Under the pieces are notes generated by a model, which did not search any database, had not been told where the DNA came from, and was given only the letters and a program-made list of their open reading frames with translations. The translations under genes were made by a program, and so were the position numbers. From NCBI RefSeq assembly GCF_000687455.2, contig NZ_JGVW01000064.1, positions 1 to 64,000 on the forward strand: 64,000 nt of DNA. The letters run 5' to 3'. Shown in pieces: positions 9,773 through 18,130 of this stretch (position 1 is its first letter; every line of letters starts with the position of its first letter). Source of the stretch: Burkholderia sp. lig30 (GTDB lineage: Bacteria; Pseudomonadota; Gammaproteobacteria; Burkholderiales; Burkholderiaceae).

Positions 9773-12700
9773 TTACGCCTTTTCGACCTTCACCAGGAAC
9801 GACTTGAATTCCGGTGTGTACGAGTTGCCGTCGCCCACGGACGGAGTCAGGGTATTCGCGAGATAGCCGGGCTTCGTCAGCCCCTTGAAGCCCCAGTGCA
9901 GCGGGATGCCGACCGTCTGAACCTTCCTGCCGTCGACCATGAGCGGCTTGATCCGCTTCGTGACGAGCGCCACTGCGACGATATGGCCGCGGTTCGACGA
10001 CACCTTCACGCGGTCGCCGTGCACCACGCCGACCTCCTTCGCCAGATCCTCGCCGATCTCGACGAACTGCTCGGGCTGGATGATCGCGTTCAGCCGCGCA
10101 TGCTTGGTCCAGTAATGGAAATGCTCGGTCAGCCGGTAGGTCGTCGCGACGTGCGGGAACTGCGCGGCCTTGCCGAACGCCGCCCGGTCGCCCGGGAACA
10201 CGCGGGCGGCCGGGTTGTTCAGCGCCTGCGGGTTGTTCGGATGGAACGGGTTCGCGGCCAGCGGCGTCTCGAACGGCTCGTAGTGCTCGGGGAACGGGCC
10301 TTCGTTCATGCCGGCGCGCGCGAAGAAGCGCGCGACGCCTTCCGGGTTCATGATGAACGGGCCCATGCCGTTCTCGGGCGGCTCGTCGGCCTTGTAGTCC
10401 GGGATGTCCGGCCCCGTCCACGCGCTGCCGTTCCAGCCGATCAGCTTGCGGGTCGGGTCGAACGGCTTGCCGTTCGCGTCGCACGACGCGCGGTTGTACA
10501 GGATCCGCCGGTTCGCCGGCCACGCCCATGCCCAGCCGAGCGTCTGGCCGATGCCGGTCGGGTCGGCGTTGTCGCGCCGCCCCATCTGGTTGCCCGCCTG
10601 GGTCCACGCGCCGCAGAAGATCCAGCAGCCGCTCGCCGTCGTGCCGTCGTCCTTCAGCTGCGCGAAGCCCGCGAGCTGCTCGCCCTTCTTCACGAGCGTC
10701 TTCGCCGGGTCCTTCGGGTCGGGCAGGTCGGCGAGCGCGCGGCCGTTGAACTCCATCGCGATCTCTTCGGGCGTCGGGCTTTCCGGGTGCGCATACGGCC
10801 AGCTCAGGTTGACGATCGGATCGGGATACTTGCCGCCCTCGGTCTGGTACATCCGGCGCATGCGCAGGAACAGCCCGGACATGATCTCGAGGTCGCTCTT
10901 CGCCTCGCCCGGCGGCTCGCCGCCCTGCCAGTGCCACTGCAGCACCCGGCCCGAGTTGACGAGCGAGCCGCGCTCCTCGGCGAAGCACGTCGTCGGCAGC
11001 CGGAACACCTCGGTCCGGATCTTCGACGCATCGACGTCGTTGTAGTCGCCGTGGTTCTTCCAGAACTCGGACGTCTCGGTCGCGAGCGGATCCATGATGA
11101 CGAGCCACTTGAGCTTCGCGAGCGCCTCGGCCGTCTTCCCCTTCGACGGCGCCGCCGCGAGCGGGTTGAAGCCCTGCGCGATGTAGCCGTTCATCTTGCC
11201 CTGGTGCATCAGCTCGATCGTCTGCAGCAGGTCGTACTGCTTGTCGAGCTTCGGCAGGTAGTCGTAGCCCCAGTTGTTGTCGGCGGTCGCGGCGTCGCCC
11301 CACCATGCTTTCATGAAGCTGACGTGGAACGCGCGGTAGTTCTTCCAGTAGCTGAGCTGGTTCGGCCGCAGCGGCTGCTGCGTGCGCTTGTTGATGTAGT
11401 CGTCGAAGTTCTGCTCCGACTGCATCGGCAGCGTCATGTAGCCCGGCAGCAAGTTCGACATCAGGCCGAGGTCCGTGAGGCCCTGGATGTTCGAGTGGCC
11501 GCGCAGCGCGTTCATGCCGCCGCCCGCGATGCCGATGTTGCCGAGCAGCAGCTGCACCATCGCGCCGGTGCGGATCATCTGCGCGCCGATCGAGTGATGC
11601 GTCCAGCCGAGCGCGTACAGGATCGTGCCGGCGCGGCCGGGCACGGCCGTCGTCGCGAGCATCTCACACACCTTCAGGAATTTCTCCTTCGGCGTGCCGC
11701 AGACCTGCTCGACCTTCTCGGGCGTGTAGCGCGCGTAGTGCTGCTTCATCAGGTTGTACACGCAACGCGGATGCGCGAGCGTCGGGTCGACCTTCACGAA
11801 GCCGTCGTCGCCGCGCTCGTAGTCCCAGCTCGATTTGTCGGGATAGCCGTGCTTCTCCGCGTCGTAGCCGGAGTAGATGCCGTCGTTGAACGCGAAATCC
11901 TCGCGCACGATGAACGAGAAGTCCGTGTAGTTCTTCACGTACTCATGCTGGATCTTGTCGTTCGTCAGCAGGTAATTGATGATCCCGCCGAGGAACGCAA
12001 TGTCCGTGCCGGTGCGGATCGGCGCGTAGTAATCGGCCACCGACGCCGTGCGCGTAAAGCGCGGGTCGACGACGATCAGCCGCGCCTTGCGGTGCGCCTT
12101 TGCTTCCGTCACCCACTTGAAGCCGCATGGATGGGCCTCGGCCGCATTGCCGCCCATCACGAGAATCACGTCCGCGTTCTTGATGTCGACCCAATGGTTC
12201 GTCATCGCTCCACGGCCAAACGTCGGGGCAAGACCTGCCACCGTCGGGCCATGTCAGACACGCGCCTGATTGTCGAATGCGAGCATCCCCAGACTGCGGA
12301 CAGTCTTGTGGGTCAGGTAGCCGACTTCGTTGCTGCCGGCCGACGCGGCCAGCATGCCGGTCGTGAGCCAGCGGTTGACCTTCGCGCCGTCGTCCGCCGT
12401 CTCGACGAAATTCGCGTCGCGGTCGGCCTTCATCAGCTTCGCGATCCTGTCGAGCGCATCGCCCCACGCGATGCGCTCCCACTTGTCCGAGCCGGGCGCG
12501 CGGTATTCCGGGTGCACCAGGCGGCTGGGGCTGTGGATGAAGTCGATCAGGCTCGCGCCCTTCGGGCACAGCGTGCCGCGGTTGACCGGGTGGTCCGGAT
12601 CGCCTTCGATGTGGATGATGCTCGGCCGGGCGTTCTTCGCGCCGTCGCCGAGGCTGTACATCAGGATGCCGCACCCGACGGAGCAGTACGGACAGGTGTT

Positions 12701-12844
12701 GCGGGTCTCAACGGTACGCGCCAGTTTGTATTGACGGACCTCCGCGAGCGCTTCGGCCGGCGAGAAGCCCATCAGGGCCAGGCTCGATCCGGCAAGCGAC
12801 GTAGCCGTCACTTTGAGGAACTGGCGCCGGGACATGGGTAGCAT
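9773..12844 (-). CDS. fdnG: Selenocysteine-containing formate dehydrogenase catalytic (alpha) subunit
   Basis: Periplasmic bis-MGD molybdenum/tungsten enzyme oxidising formate. One 1023-aa gene whose frame is interrupted only by TGA at 12254-12256 (residue 197), between FDNQARV and [15 protein letters not shown]; in E. coli FdnG selenocysteine occupies the same place (residue 196). A twin-arginine signal (SRRQFLKV) sits at the N terminus, and CPYCSVGCG...LCPKG binds the N-terminal [4Fe-4S] cluster. A SECIS-like hairpin follows the UGA. selA, selB and selC lie downstream, so UGA decoding is expected. Automated callers would split this into 196-aa and 822-aa pieces, or call a pseudogene. The start could also be the ATG three codons later. 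Confidence 0.97.
12215..12256 (-). promoter_or_regulatory. SECIS element directly after the fdnG UGA codon
   Basis: The RNA just 3' of the UGA can fold with an apical helix GGCA/UGCC closing the loop GGUCU, beginning about 15 nt after the UGA. The bulged GGUCU-type apex resembles the SelB-binding apex of E. coli fdhF and fdnG. The lower stem (about GGCC..GGCC) is my reading and was not computed. Confidence 0.75.
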
Positions 12845-12970
12845 GATGGTCTCGGCTGTTATCGTGGGGGAATCGAAAGAAATTATAGACGTTCGCCTTC
12901 AATTCGCTCGTATCCTCATCCACAATTTCCCGCCCAGGCAATCGGCACCCGCACTACCCTCCGACACGAC

Positions 12971-13858
12971 ATGAAGCCATCGATATCCGCCCATGCGACG
13001 CGCACCGCGCGAGCGCACTTCGACTGGGCGCTCGCCGCATTCCGGCGCTACTCCGGCGACCGCTGCTCGACCATGGCCGCGAGCATCGCGTTCTACTCGG
13101 CGTTCTCGCTCGCGCCGATGCTCGTGATGGTGATTGCCGTGGCGGGCTCGTTCTTCGGCGACGACGCGGCGCGCGGACTGCTGTTCGAGCAGGCGCACCA
13201 CCTGATCGGCGACGAGGCCGCCGCGAGCGTGCAGGCCATCGTCGAGCACGCGCATCGCAGCGGCAATCGCAGCGGCACCGCCGCGCTGATGTCGTTCGCG
13301 GCGCTGGCGCTCGGCGCGTCGGCGACGTTCGCGTCGCTCAATACCGCGTTGAGCGTCATCTGGCCGGCGACCGAAAGCCGCTGGTCGAGCGTGCTCGGGC
13401 TGGTGCGCGTCCGGCTGGTCTCGTTCGCGCTGGTGTTGGGCGTCGCATTCCTGCTGACCGTGTCGCTCGTGCTCGACACGGCGATCACGTTCGTCGGACG
13501 CTGGCTGTGGGACGATTCGCCGTACCTGCTGGCCGGCAACCTGCTGCAGTTCTTCGTCGGCATCGCCGTGCTCGCATCCGCGCTCGCCGCGCTGATGAAG
13601 TTCCTGCCCGACGCGCACGTCGAGTGGCGCGACGCCGCAATCGGCGGCAGCGTATCGTCGATCCTGTTTGCCGGCGGCAAGAAGCTGTTCGCGCTGTATC
13701 TCGCGCGCACCGGGACGGCGAGCGCATTCGGCGCGGCGGGATCGTTCGCGGTGTTGCTCATGTGGCTGTATTTCTCTGCCGCCGTGCTGCTGCTCGGCGC
13801 GGAATTCGCGGCGGCGCGTGGCGCCGCGCGATCGCCCGCCACCGACGAGACGGACTAA
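12971..13858 (+). CDS. YihY/virulence factor BrkB family membrane protein
   Basis: Inner-membrane protein of unknown function, 295 aa. The family signature is seen: MAASIAFYSAFSLAPMLVMVIAV in the first transmembrane segment, ALGASATFASLNTALSVIW, then a second block with GTASAFGAAGSFAVLLMWLYFSA followed by the conserved LLLGAEF. About six hydrophobic segments are visible. Historically linked to ribonuclease BN by error and to serum resistance (BrkB) in Bordetella; the real role is unclear. Divergent from fdnG with 126 bp between starts. Confidence 0.88.
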   Translation: MKPSISAHATRTARAHFDWALAAFRRYSGDRCSTMAASIAFYSAFSLAPMLVMVIAVAGSFFGDDAARGLLFEQAHHLIGDEAAASVQAIVEHAHRSGNRSGTAALMSFAALALGASATFASLNTALSVIWPATESRWSSVLGLVRVRLVSFALVLGVAFLLTVSLVLDTAITFVGRWLWDDSPYLLAGNLLQFFVGIAVLASALAALMKFLPDAHVEWRDAAIGGSVSSILFAGGKKLFALYLARTGTASAFGAAGSFAVLLMWLYFSAAVLLLGAEFAAARGAARSPATDETD

Positions 13859-14279
13859 TCCGCCGAAGCGCCGTCACCTCGCCGGGCCGTGTCATTCGGC
13901 CCGCAACCGGCGCTGCGCGCGCCCGGGCGAAACGCATTAGCACGGTGTCCTTTCGGTGTCCATCCTCGTTCATACTGCCTTCGCAGCCCATGCGTACACG
14001 GTCGCGCACGACCAGCCGGCGGATCGGCCGGTACCGCACGATAGCCGCCGATCCCGCGCGACTGCAGACGGTTCACCGGCGATCACAACAATCGCAGCGC
14101 AGCAATTGTCAACTATTTCAAATTTCGGAATAGTCCTTAACATCCCTGAAAAGTAAGGACTTTTTCGTTCTGTGATGTTTTGGCGACACTTTATTTTTTG
14201 AGCTTTCTTGCGCGTACAGCACTGCGCTATTCTCCAATCCGCAACAAATAACGATTGACTCGCGTGGAGAAACTCAACA
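13859..14279. other. Interval between the YihY gene and the porin
   Basis: About 420 bases with no supported gene. The right-hand 180 bases are markedly AT-rich compared with surroundings and probably contain the porin promoter and a long untranslated leader; a GGAG motif precedes the porin ATG. A terminator-like hairpin is listed separately. Plus-strand frames here carry no domain. Confidence 0.6.
14132..14166 (+). terminator. AT-rich terminator-like hairpin upstream of porin
   Basis: AGTCCTTA (14132-14139) pairs perfectly with TAAGGACT (14154-14161), followed by further Ts (TTTTTC). It could end the YihY transcript 270 bp downstream of that gene, end a small RNA, or act in the porin leader. 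Confidence 0.5.
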
Positions 14280-15428
14280 ATGAAGAAACTTGCACTGTCT
14301 GCCCTCTCGTTCGCACTACTTGGCGCCACGGGTGCGGCTCATGCTCAAAACAGCGTGACGCTTTACGGCGTGATCGATACGTCGATCGCGTACGTCCACG
14401 GCAATGGTGGTAAGGCCAACAATGCATGGCAGATGCTGTCGGGCAATGAAAGCGGCAGCCGCTGGGGCCTCAAGGGCTCCGAGGATCTGGGCGCTGGCCT
14501 GAAGGCGATCTTCCAGCTCGAAAGCGGCTTCGATCCGGCCAACGGCGGCCTGGGTCAGAACAAGGGCATCTTCGGTCGCCAGGCCTACGTTGGCCTGCAA
14601 AGCGAAACGTACGGCGCGCTGACGCTGGGTCGTCAGTACGATCCGCTCACCGACCTGGTTCAAGGCCTGACGGGCGACAACATCGCGTTCCAATACGCGA
14701 CGCCGGGTGACGTCGACAACAACGACAACAGCGCTCGCTTCAACAACGCGATCAAGTACACGTCGCCGGTCCTGGGCGGCTTCCAGTTCGTCGGCATGTA
14801 CTCGCTGAGCGGCGTCGCCGGCAAGCCGGGCACGGGCCAGACGTGGTCGGCCGCGGGTGCGTACAACAACGGTCCGTTTGCTGTTGCAGCCGGCTACCTG
14901 CACCTGACGAACGGCACGACGCGCACGGACTGGACGAGCCCGACGGCAGACGCAGGCGCGGTGTTCGACGGCCCGATCAACGCCGGCTATAAAACGGCAA
15001 GCTCGGTCGGCATCGCGCACGTAGCAGGTCAGTACACGATTGGCCCGGTGGCTTTCGGCCTCGGCTACAGCAACGCGCAGTACTACCAGGACGGCTCGTC
15101 GGCGTTCGCTTCGACCGAGAAGTACAACACGGGTCGCGGCTGGGTGACGTACCAGGCTACGCCGGCTGTCCAGCTCGGCCTTGGCTATGCGTTCACGCGT
15201 GCGAGCGGCGATACGGACGCGAAGTACCACCAGGTCTCGGCGAGCGCGAGCTACGCGCTGTCGAAGCGCACGGACGTGTACCTGATCGGCGCTTACCAGC
15301 ATGCAAGCGGCGAGCAGCGCGTGAACGCGACGACGGTCCAGAGCGCGCAAGCGTCGATCGCTTCGTCGGGTGCCGCCGGCACGAACTCGCAAGAGATCGT
15401 GGCGCTCGGCATGCGTCACAAGTTCTAA
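14280..15428 (+). CDS. General diffusion porin (Gram-negative porin family)
   Basis: Outer-membrane trimeric 16-strand porin, 382 aa. The signal peptide (MKKLALSALSFALLGATGAAHAQ) cleaves after AHA; the mature protein opens with NSVTLYGVIDTSIAYV, the standard first strand in Burkholderiales porins, and ends with a C-terminal phenylalanine (GMRHKF) needed for BAM recognition. SRWGLKGSEDLGAGLKAIFQLESGF and FGRQAYVGL mark the family. Codon use is strongly biased, as in highly expressed genes. It stands alone, with a long AT-rich leader and a strong terminator 56 bp downstream. Confidence 0.95.
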   Translation: MKKLALSALSFALLGATGAAHAQNSVTLYGVIDTSIAYVHGNGGKANNAWQMLSGNESGSRWGLKGSEDLGAGLKAIFQLESGFDPANGGLGQNKGIFGRQAYVGLQSETYGALTLGRQYDPLTDLVQGLTGDNIAFQYATPGDVDNNDNSARFNNAIKYTSPVLGGFQFVGMYSLSGVAGKPGTGQTWSAAGAYNNGPFAVAAGYLHLTNGTTRTDWTSPTADAGAVFDGPINAGYKTASSVGIAHVAGQYTIGPVAFGLGYSNAQYYQDGSSAFASTEKYNTGRGWVTYQATPAVQLGLGYAFTRASGDTDAKYHQVSASASYALSKRTDVYLIGAYQHASGEQRVNATTVQSAQASIASSGAAGTNSQEIVALGMRHKF

Positions 15429-15483
15429 GCACCGCGCATCCGGCTCGCGCGGCGCCTTCGGGTGCCGCTCGGACGGATCGAAA

Positions 15484-15518
15484 GCCAGCCGGCGGCGTCA
15501 GCTCCGGCTGGCTTTTTT
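15484..15518 (+). terminator. Rho-independent terminator of the porin gene
   Basis: Perfect 9-bp stem GCCAGCCGG/CCGGCTGGC with an 11-nt loop, followed by six Ts, 56 bp after the porin stop. Confidence 0.9.
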
Positions 15519-15607
15519 GTTTTATGCACGACCCCGTCCGGAAGAGCCGGAATTATCCAGCCATGGCCGGAACGGAAATCAGGCTGGCCGCACACGATCG
15601 TCTCGAC

Positions 15608-15642
15608 AAAAAAAATCCCCACGCGCTTTCGCACATGGGGAT
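15608..15642 (-). terminator. Rho-independent terminator of the HU gene
   Basis: On the minus strand ATCCCCA...TGGGGAT closes a stem extended by TGTGCG/CGCG pairing around AAAG, followed by a run of eight Ts, about 55 bp after the HU stop codon. Confidence 0.88.
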
Positions 15643-15694
15643 CGCCGGACACTGCAGGCTGCCGGCGCATGTCCGGCACCCTGGCACGCCGCGA

Positions 15695-16138
15695 TTACGC
15701 AGCCGCGTCCTTCAGCTTCTTCAGCGCGCGTGCCTTCACGCGCACGCTGGCCGGCTTCGCCGGGAACCAGCGCTCTTCGCCCGTGAACGGGTCCTTGCCG
15801 AAGCGCTTCTTCTTCGCCGGCACAGCCTGAGCCGTGATCTTCAGCAGGCCCGGCAGCGTGAATTCGCCCGCGCCCTTCTTGTGGATCGAGCCCAGCACGG
15901 CGCTCTCGAGTGCGGCGAGCACAGCCTTCACTGCCTTCAGCTCGACGGCGGCGCGCTCGGCGATGTGCGACGCGAGCGATGCCTTCGTGAAGGTGTCCTT
16001 GATCGGCGTCGGAGCGGCCGGCGCCTTCGCAACAGCCTTCTTGGCCACTACTTTCTTCGCGGGCGCTGCTTTCTTGGCAGCCACTTTCTTGGCCGGTGCG
16101 GCAGCCTTCTTAGCCACCTTTTTTGCGGAAGTCGCCAT
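15695..16138 (-). CDS. HU-family DNA-binding protein with H1-like lysine/alanine tail
   Basis: Nucleoid protein of 147 aa. Residues 1-45 are low-complexity AKK/PAKK/AAKK repeats resembling the tail of bacterial histone-H1-like proteins. Residues 50-147 are an HU/IHF fold (FTKASLASHIAERAAVELKAVKAVLAALESAV, then KKGAGEFTLPGLLKI, then KRFGKDPFTGE, in place of the usual GRNPxTG DNA-contact arm). Ordinary HU is about 90 aa, so this is a tail-HU fusion as seen in Burkholderiales. It probably compacts DNA with the basic tail contacting the backbone. Monocistronic, with its own terminator. Confidence 0.9.
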   Translation of the reverse strand: MATSAKKVAKKAAAPAKKVAAKKAAPAKKVVAKKAVAKAPAAPTPIKDTFTKASLASHIAERAAVELKAVKAVLAALESAVLGSIHKKGAGEFTLPGLLKITAQAVPAKKKRFGKDPFTGEERWFPAKPASVRVKARALKKLKDAAA

Positions 16139-16702
16139 GTTTCTCCTACCAGGTGTGGTCGTTGGTTACGCGAAGCGCGCAACGCGCGCACTTCAAGGCC
16201 GGATTCTACAAGCGCAGCGACGCTTCGTGCAGTACTTTTGTGCGGAAAACACGGGTTTCCAGCAGGTTTTGTTGCATGCTGCTGATTCCGTGCCGCTCTC
16301 GCCGCTCGAAAAGCGCGGACAGGTACGCTGCAACGCACTTTTGGGCGCAGGGGAATGCTGCGTGGGGCGATCCACTCCCTGGCATTCCTGGCCGGTGCAT
16401 TCCTGCCCGGGTGGAATGCATGGTACGACGCGAACCTGGCGTGGTCGGACCGGTGTCCCGGAGAAGCATAATGTGCAGGGATACTAATCGATCCGGACAA
16501 GCGCGGGCAGGCAGTCGTGAAGATGCGCACCGGGTCGCGCATCCTGCCCGCCCCCCCGGCATGAAAAGCGCCGGGCGACGTCACGACAGGGCCTCTGCGG
16601 CCGATCGAAGCCGCCCCCGCCGGCGACATGCCCTGCTGCCACGGGGCGGTAAAACAAGGGGTGACGATGCGCACGGCACGCGCCGCGCGCATCGCAAACA
16701 CG
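16139..16702. other. Interval between HU gene and metZ
   Basis: About 560 bases with no supported gene. It holds the HU promoter on the right-hand side of the HU start and the 3' end of the metZ transcript. A 7-bp inverted repeat GATGCGC/GCGCATC at 16666-16693, with a weak T-run on the minus strand, may end metZ transcription. A separate 8-bp palindrome at 16396-16420 is listed. Confidence 0.5.
16396..16420. promoter_or_regulatory. Inverted repeat TGCATTCC-N9-GGAATGCA
   Basis: Perfect 8-bp arms separated by nine bases, about 260 bp upstream of the HU start. A further GGCATTCC half-site lies 15 bp to the left. It may be a regulator site for the HU promoter; no family can be named. Confidence 0.3.
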
Positions 16703-17893
16703 TCAGCCGACGAGACCGCGCGTGAGGTCGTTGCGCAGGTCCGCCACGTCCTCGAGACCGACCGCAAGACGGAGCAGCCCTTCCGTGATCCCTGCCGCCG
16801 CGCGCGCTTCCGGCGTGACGCGGGAGTGCGTCGTGGTAGCCGGATGGGTGATCGTCGTGCGCGTATCGCCGAGGTTGCCGGTGATCGAGATCAGCTTCGT
16901 GCCGTCGATCACGCGCCATGCATTCGCGTGCTGCGCTTCCGGCGTGTCGCCCTTCACCTCGAACGACAGGATCGCGCCGCCCGCCTTTTGCTGGCGCTTG
17001 GCGAGCGCATGCTGCGGATGCGACTCGAGCCCCGGATAGAACACGCGGGCGACGGCCGGATGCTGCTCGAGCCAGCGCGCGATCTCCAGCGCGTTCGCCG
17101 ACTGGCGCTCGACACGCAGCGACAGCGTCTCCATCCCCTTGAGCAGCACCCACGCGTTGAACGCGGACAGCGTCGGCCCGGCGCTGCGGACGAACGGAAA
17201 CACCTTGCCCATGATGAAGTCCTTCGAGCCGACCAGCGCGCCGCCGAGCACGCGGCCCTGGCCGTCGAGGAACTTCGTCGCCGAATGCATCACGACGTCG
17301 GCGCCCAGTTTCAGCGGCTGCTGCAGCACCGGGCTGCAGAAACAGTTGTCGACGACGAACAGCGCGTTCACGGACTTCGCGATCTTGCCGATCGCCTCGA
17401 TGTCGGCCAGCTCGGTGAGCGGGTTCGACGGCGTCTCGAGGAAGAACATCTTCGTTTCGGGACGCACGGCCTCCCGCCATGCGTTCAGGTCGGTCGGATC
17501 GACGAAGGTCGTCGTAATGCCGAACTTGCTGAAGATCTGCGAGAACATGCCGAGCGTCGAGCCGAACAGGCTGCGCGAGCTGACGAGGTGGTCGCCCGCC
17601 TGCAGCGCGGACATCACGACCGACAGGATCGCAGCCATGCCGGACGCGGTCGCGATGCACGCCTCGCCGCCTTCGAGCGCCGCGAGACGATCCTGGAACA
17701 TCGTCACGGTCGGGTTCGTGAAGCGCGAATAGGTGTAATAGTCTTCCGAGTTCGCGAAGCGCTCGGCCGCTTCCGCCGCGCTCTTGAAGCAGAAGCTCGA
17801 CGTGAGGAACAGCGCTTCGGAATGTTCGTTGAATTCGCTGCGAATCGTGCCCGCGCGCACGGCAAGCGTGTCGAAATTGAGAGAGTCGTCCAT
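16703..17893 (-). CDS. metZ: O-succinylhomoserine sulfhydrylase MetZ
   Basis: PLP enzyme that makes homocysteine directly from O-succinylhomoserine and sulfide. 396 aa of the Cys/Met metabolism family: YSRFTNPTVTMFQDRLAALEG near the N terminus, ASGMAAI, and PLP lysine in HSATKFLDGQGR (Lys207). SITGNLGDTRTTITHPATTTH and the closing VGLEDVADL are typical. The product resembles MetZ more than cystathionine gamma-synthase, by length and by its usual place after purF. Its 240-bp leader contains a SAM-II-like aptamer followed by a terminator, which suggests repression by S-adenosylmethionine. Confidence 0.93.
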   Translation of the reverse strand: MDDSLNFDTLAVRAGTIRSEFNEHSEALFLTSSFCFKSAAEAAERFANSEDYYTYSRFTNPTVTMFQDRLAALEGGEACIATASGMAAILSVVMSALQAGDHLVSSRSLFGSTLGMFSQIFSKFGITTTFVDPTDLNAWREAVRPETKMFFLETPSNPLTELADIEAIGKIAKSVNALFVVDNCFCSPVLQQPLKLGADVVMHSATKFLDGQGRVLGGALVGSKDFIMGKVFPFVRSAGPTLSAFNAWVLLKGMETLSLRVERQSANALEIARWLEQHPAVARVFYPGLESHPQHALAKRQQKAGGAILSFEVKGDTPEAQHANAWRVIDGTKLISITGNLGDTRTTITHPATTTHSRVTPEARAAAGITEGLLRLAVGLEDVADLRNDLTRGLVG

Positions 17894-17948
17894 GTTCCGT
17901 TCTTCCGTTATCGATGTCCGTGCGCGGCGCGCACGGCATCAGGCCAAC

Positions 17949-17983
17949 AAAAAAGCCCGCTATGCGTCGGCATCAGCGGGCTT
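17949..17983 (-). terminator. Terminator between purF and metZ, possibly the metZ expression platform
   Basis: On the minus strand AAGCCCGC...GCGGGCTT forms an 8-bp stem followed by TTTTTTG. It lies downstream of the SAM-II-like aptamer and 56 bp before the metZ start. It could end the purF operon or serve as a SAM-controlled attenuator. Confidence 0.85.
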
Positions 17984-18030
17984 CGGTGCGGTACGACAGC
18001 GGTCGACTCGGGCCGGCATCCGCCGGCCTT

Positions 18031-18091
18031 CGCTTTAGCTGTTTTGGGAAGTAGCCCCGCGTCCGCAAGCTGAAATCAAATCGACGCAAGG
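18031..18091 (-). promoter_or_regulatory. SAM-II (metA-type) riboswitch-like aptamer upstream of metZ
   Basis: The minus-strand leader contains in order the blocks I associate with the SAM-II class: a P1 strand CCTTGCGTC, then GATTTGA, then GCTTGCG, then the complementary P1 strand GACGCGGGG (nine pairs including two G-U), and after a linker the conserved GCTAAAG. The gene downstream is metZ, a known SAM-II-type target. I could draw only a short AGCU/AGCU pseudoknot by hand, so the assignment rests on motif order and context. A covariance-model search would settle it. Confidence 0.6.
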
Positions 18092-18130
18092 CCACATCGT
18101 ATCACGCTCGTACGTCGATGTGGTTCCGGT

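Noticed and set aside
12241-12256. Frameshift or nonsense mutation in fdnG
   Set aside because: The stop is a single in-frame TGA at the known selenocysteine position, with a SECIS hairpin and sel genes adjacent.
10000-12841. 1159-codon plus-strand frame opposite fdnG
   Set aside because: Composition (Arg/Val/His/Ala-rich) is that of an antisense shadow; fdnG on the other strand is certain.
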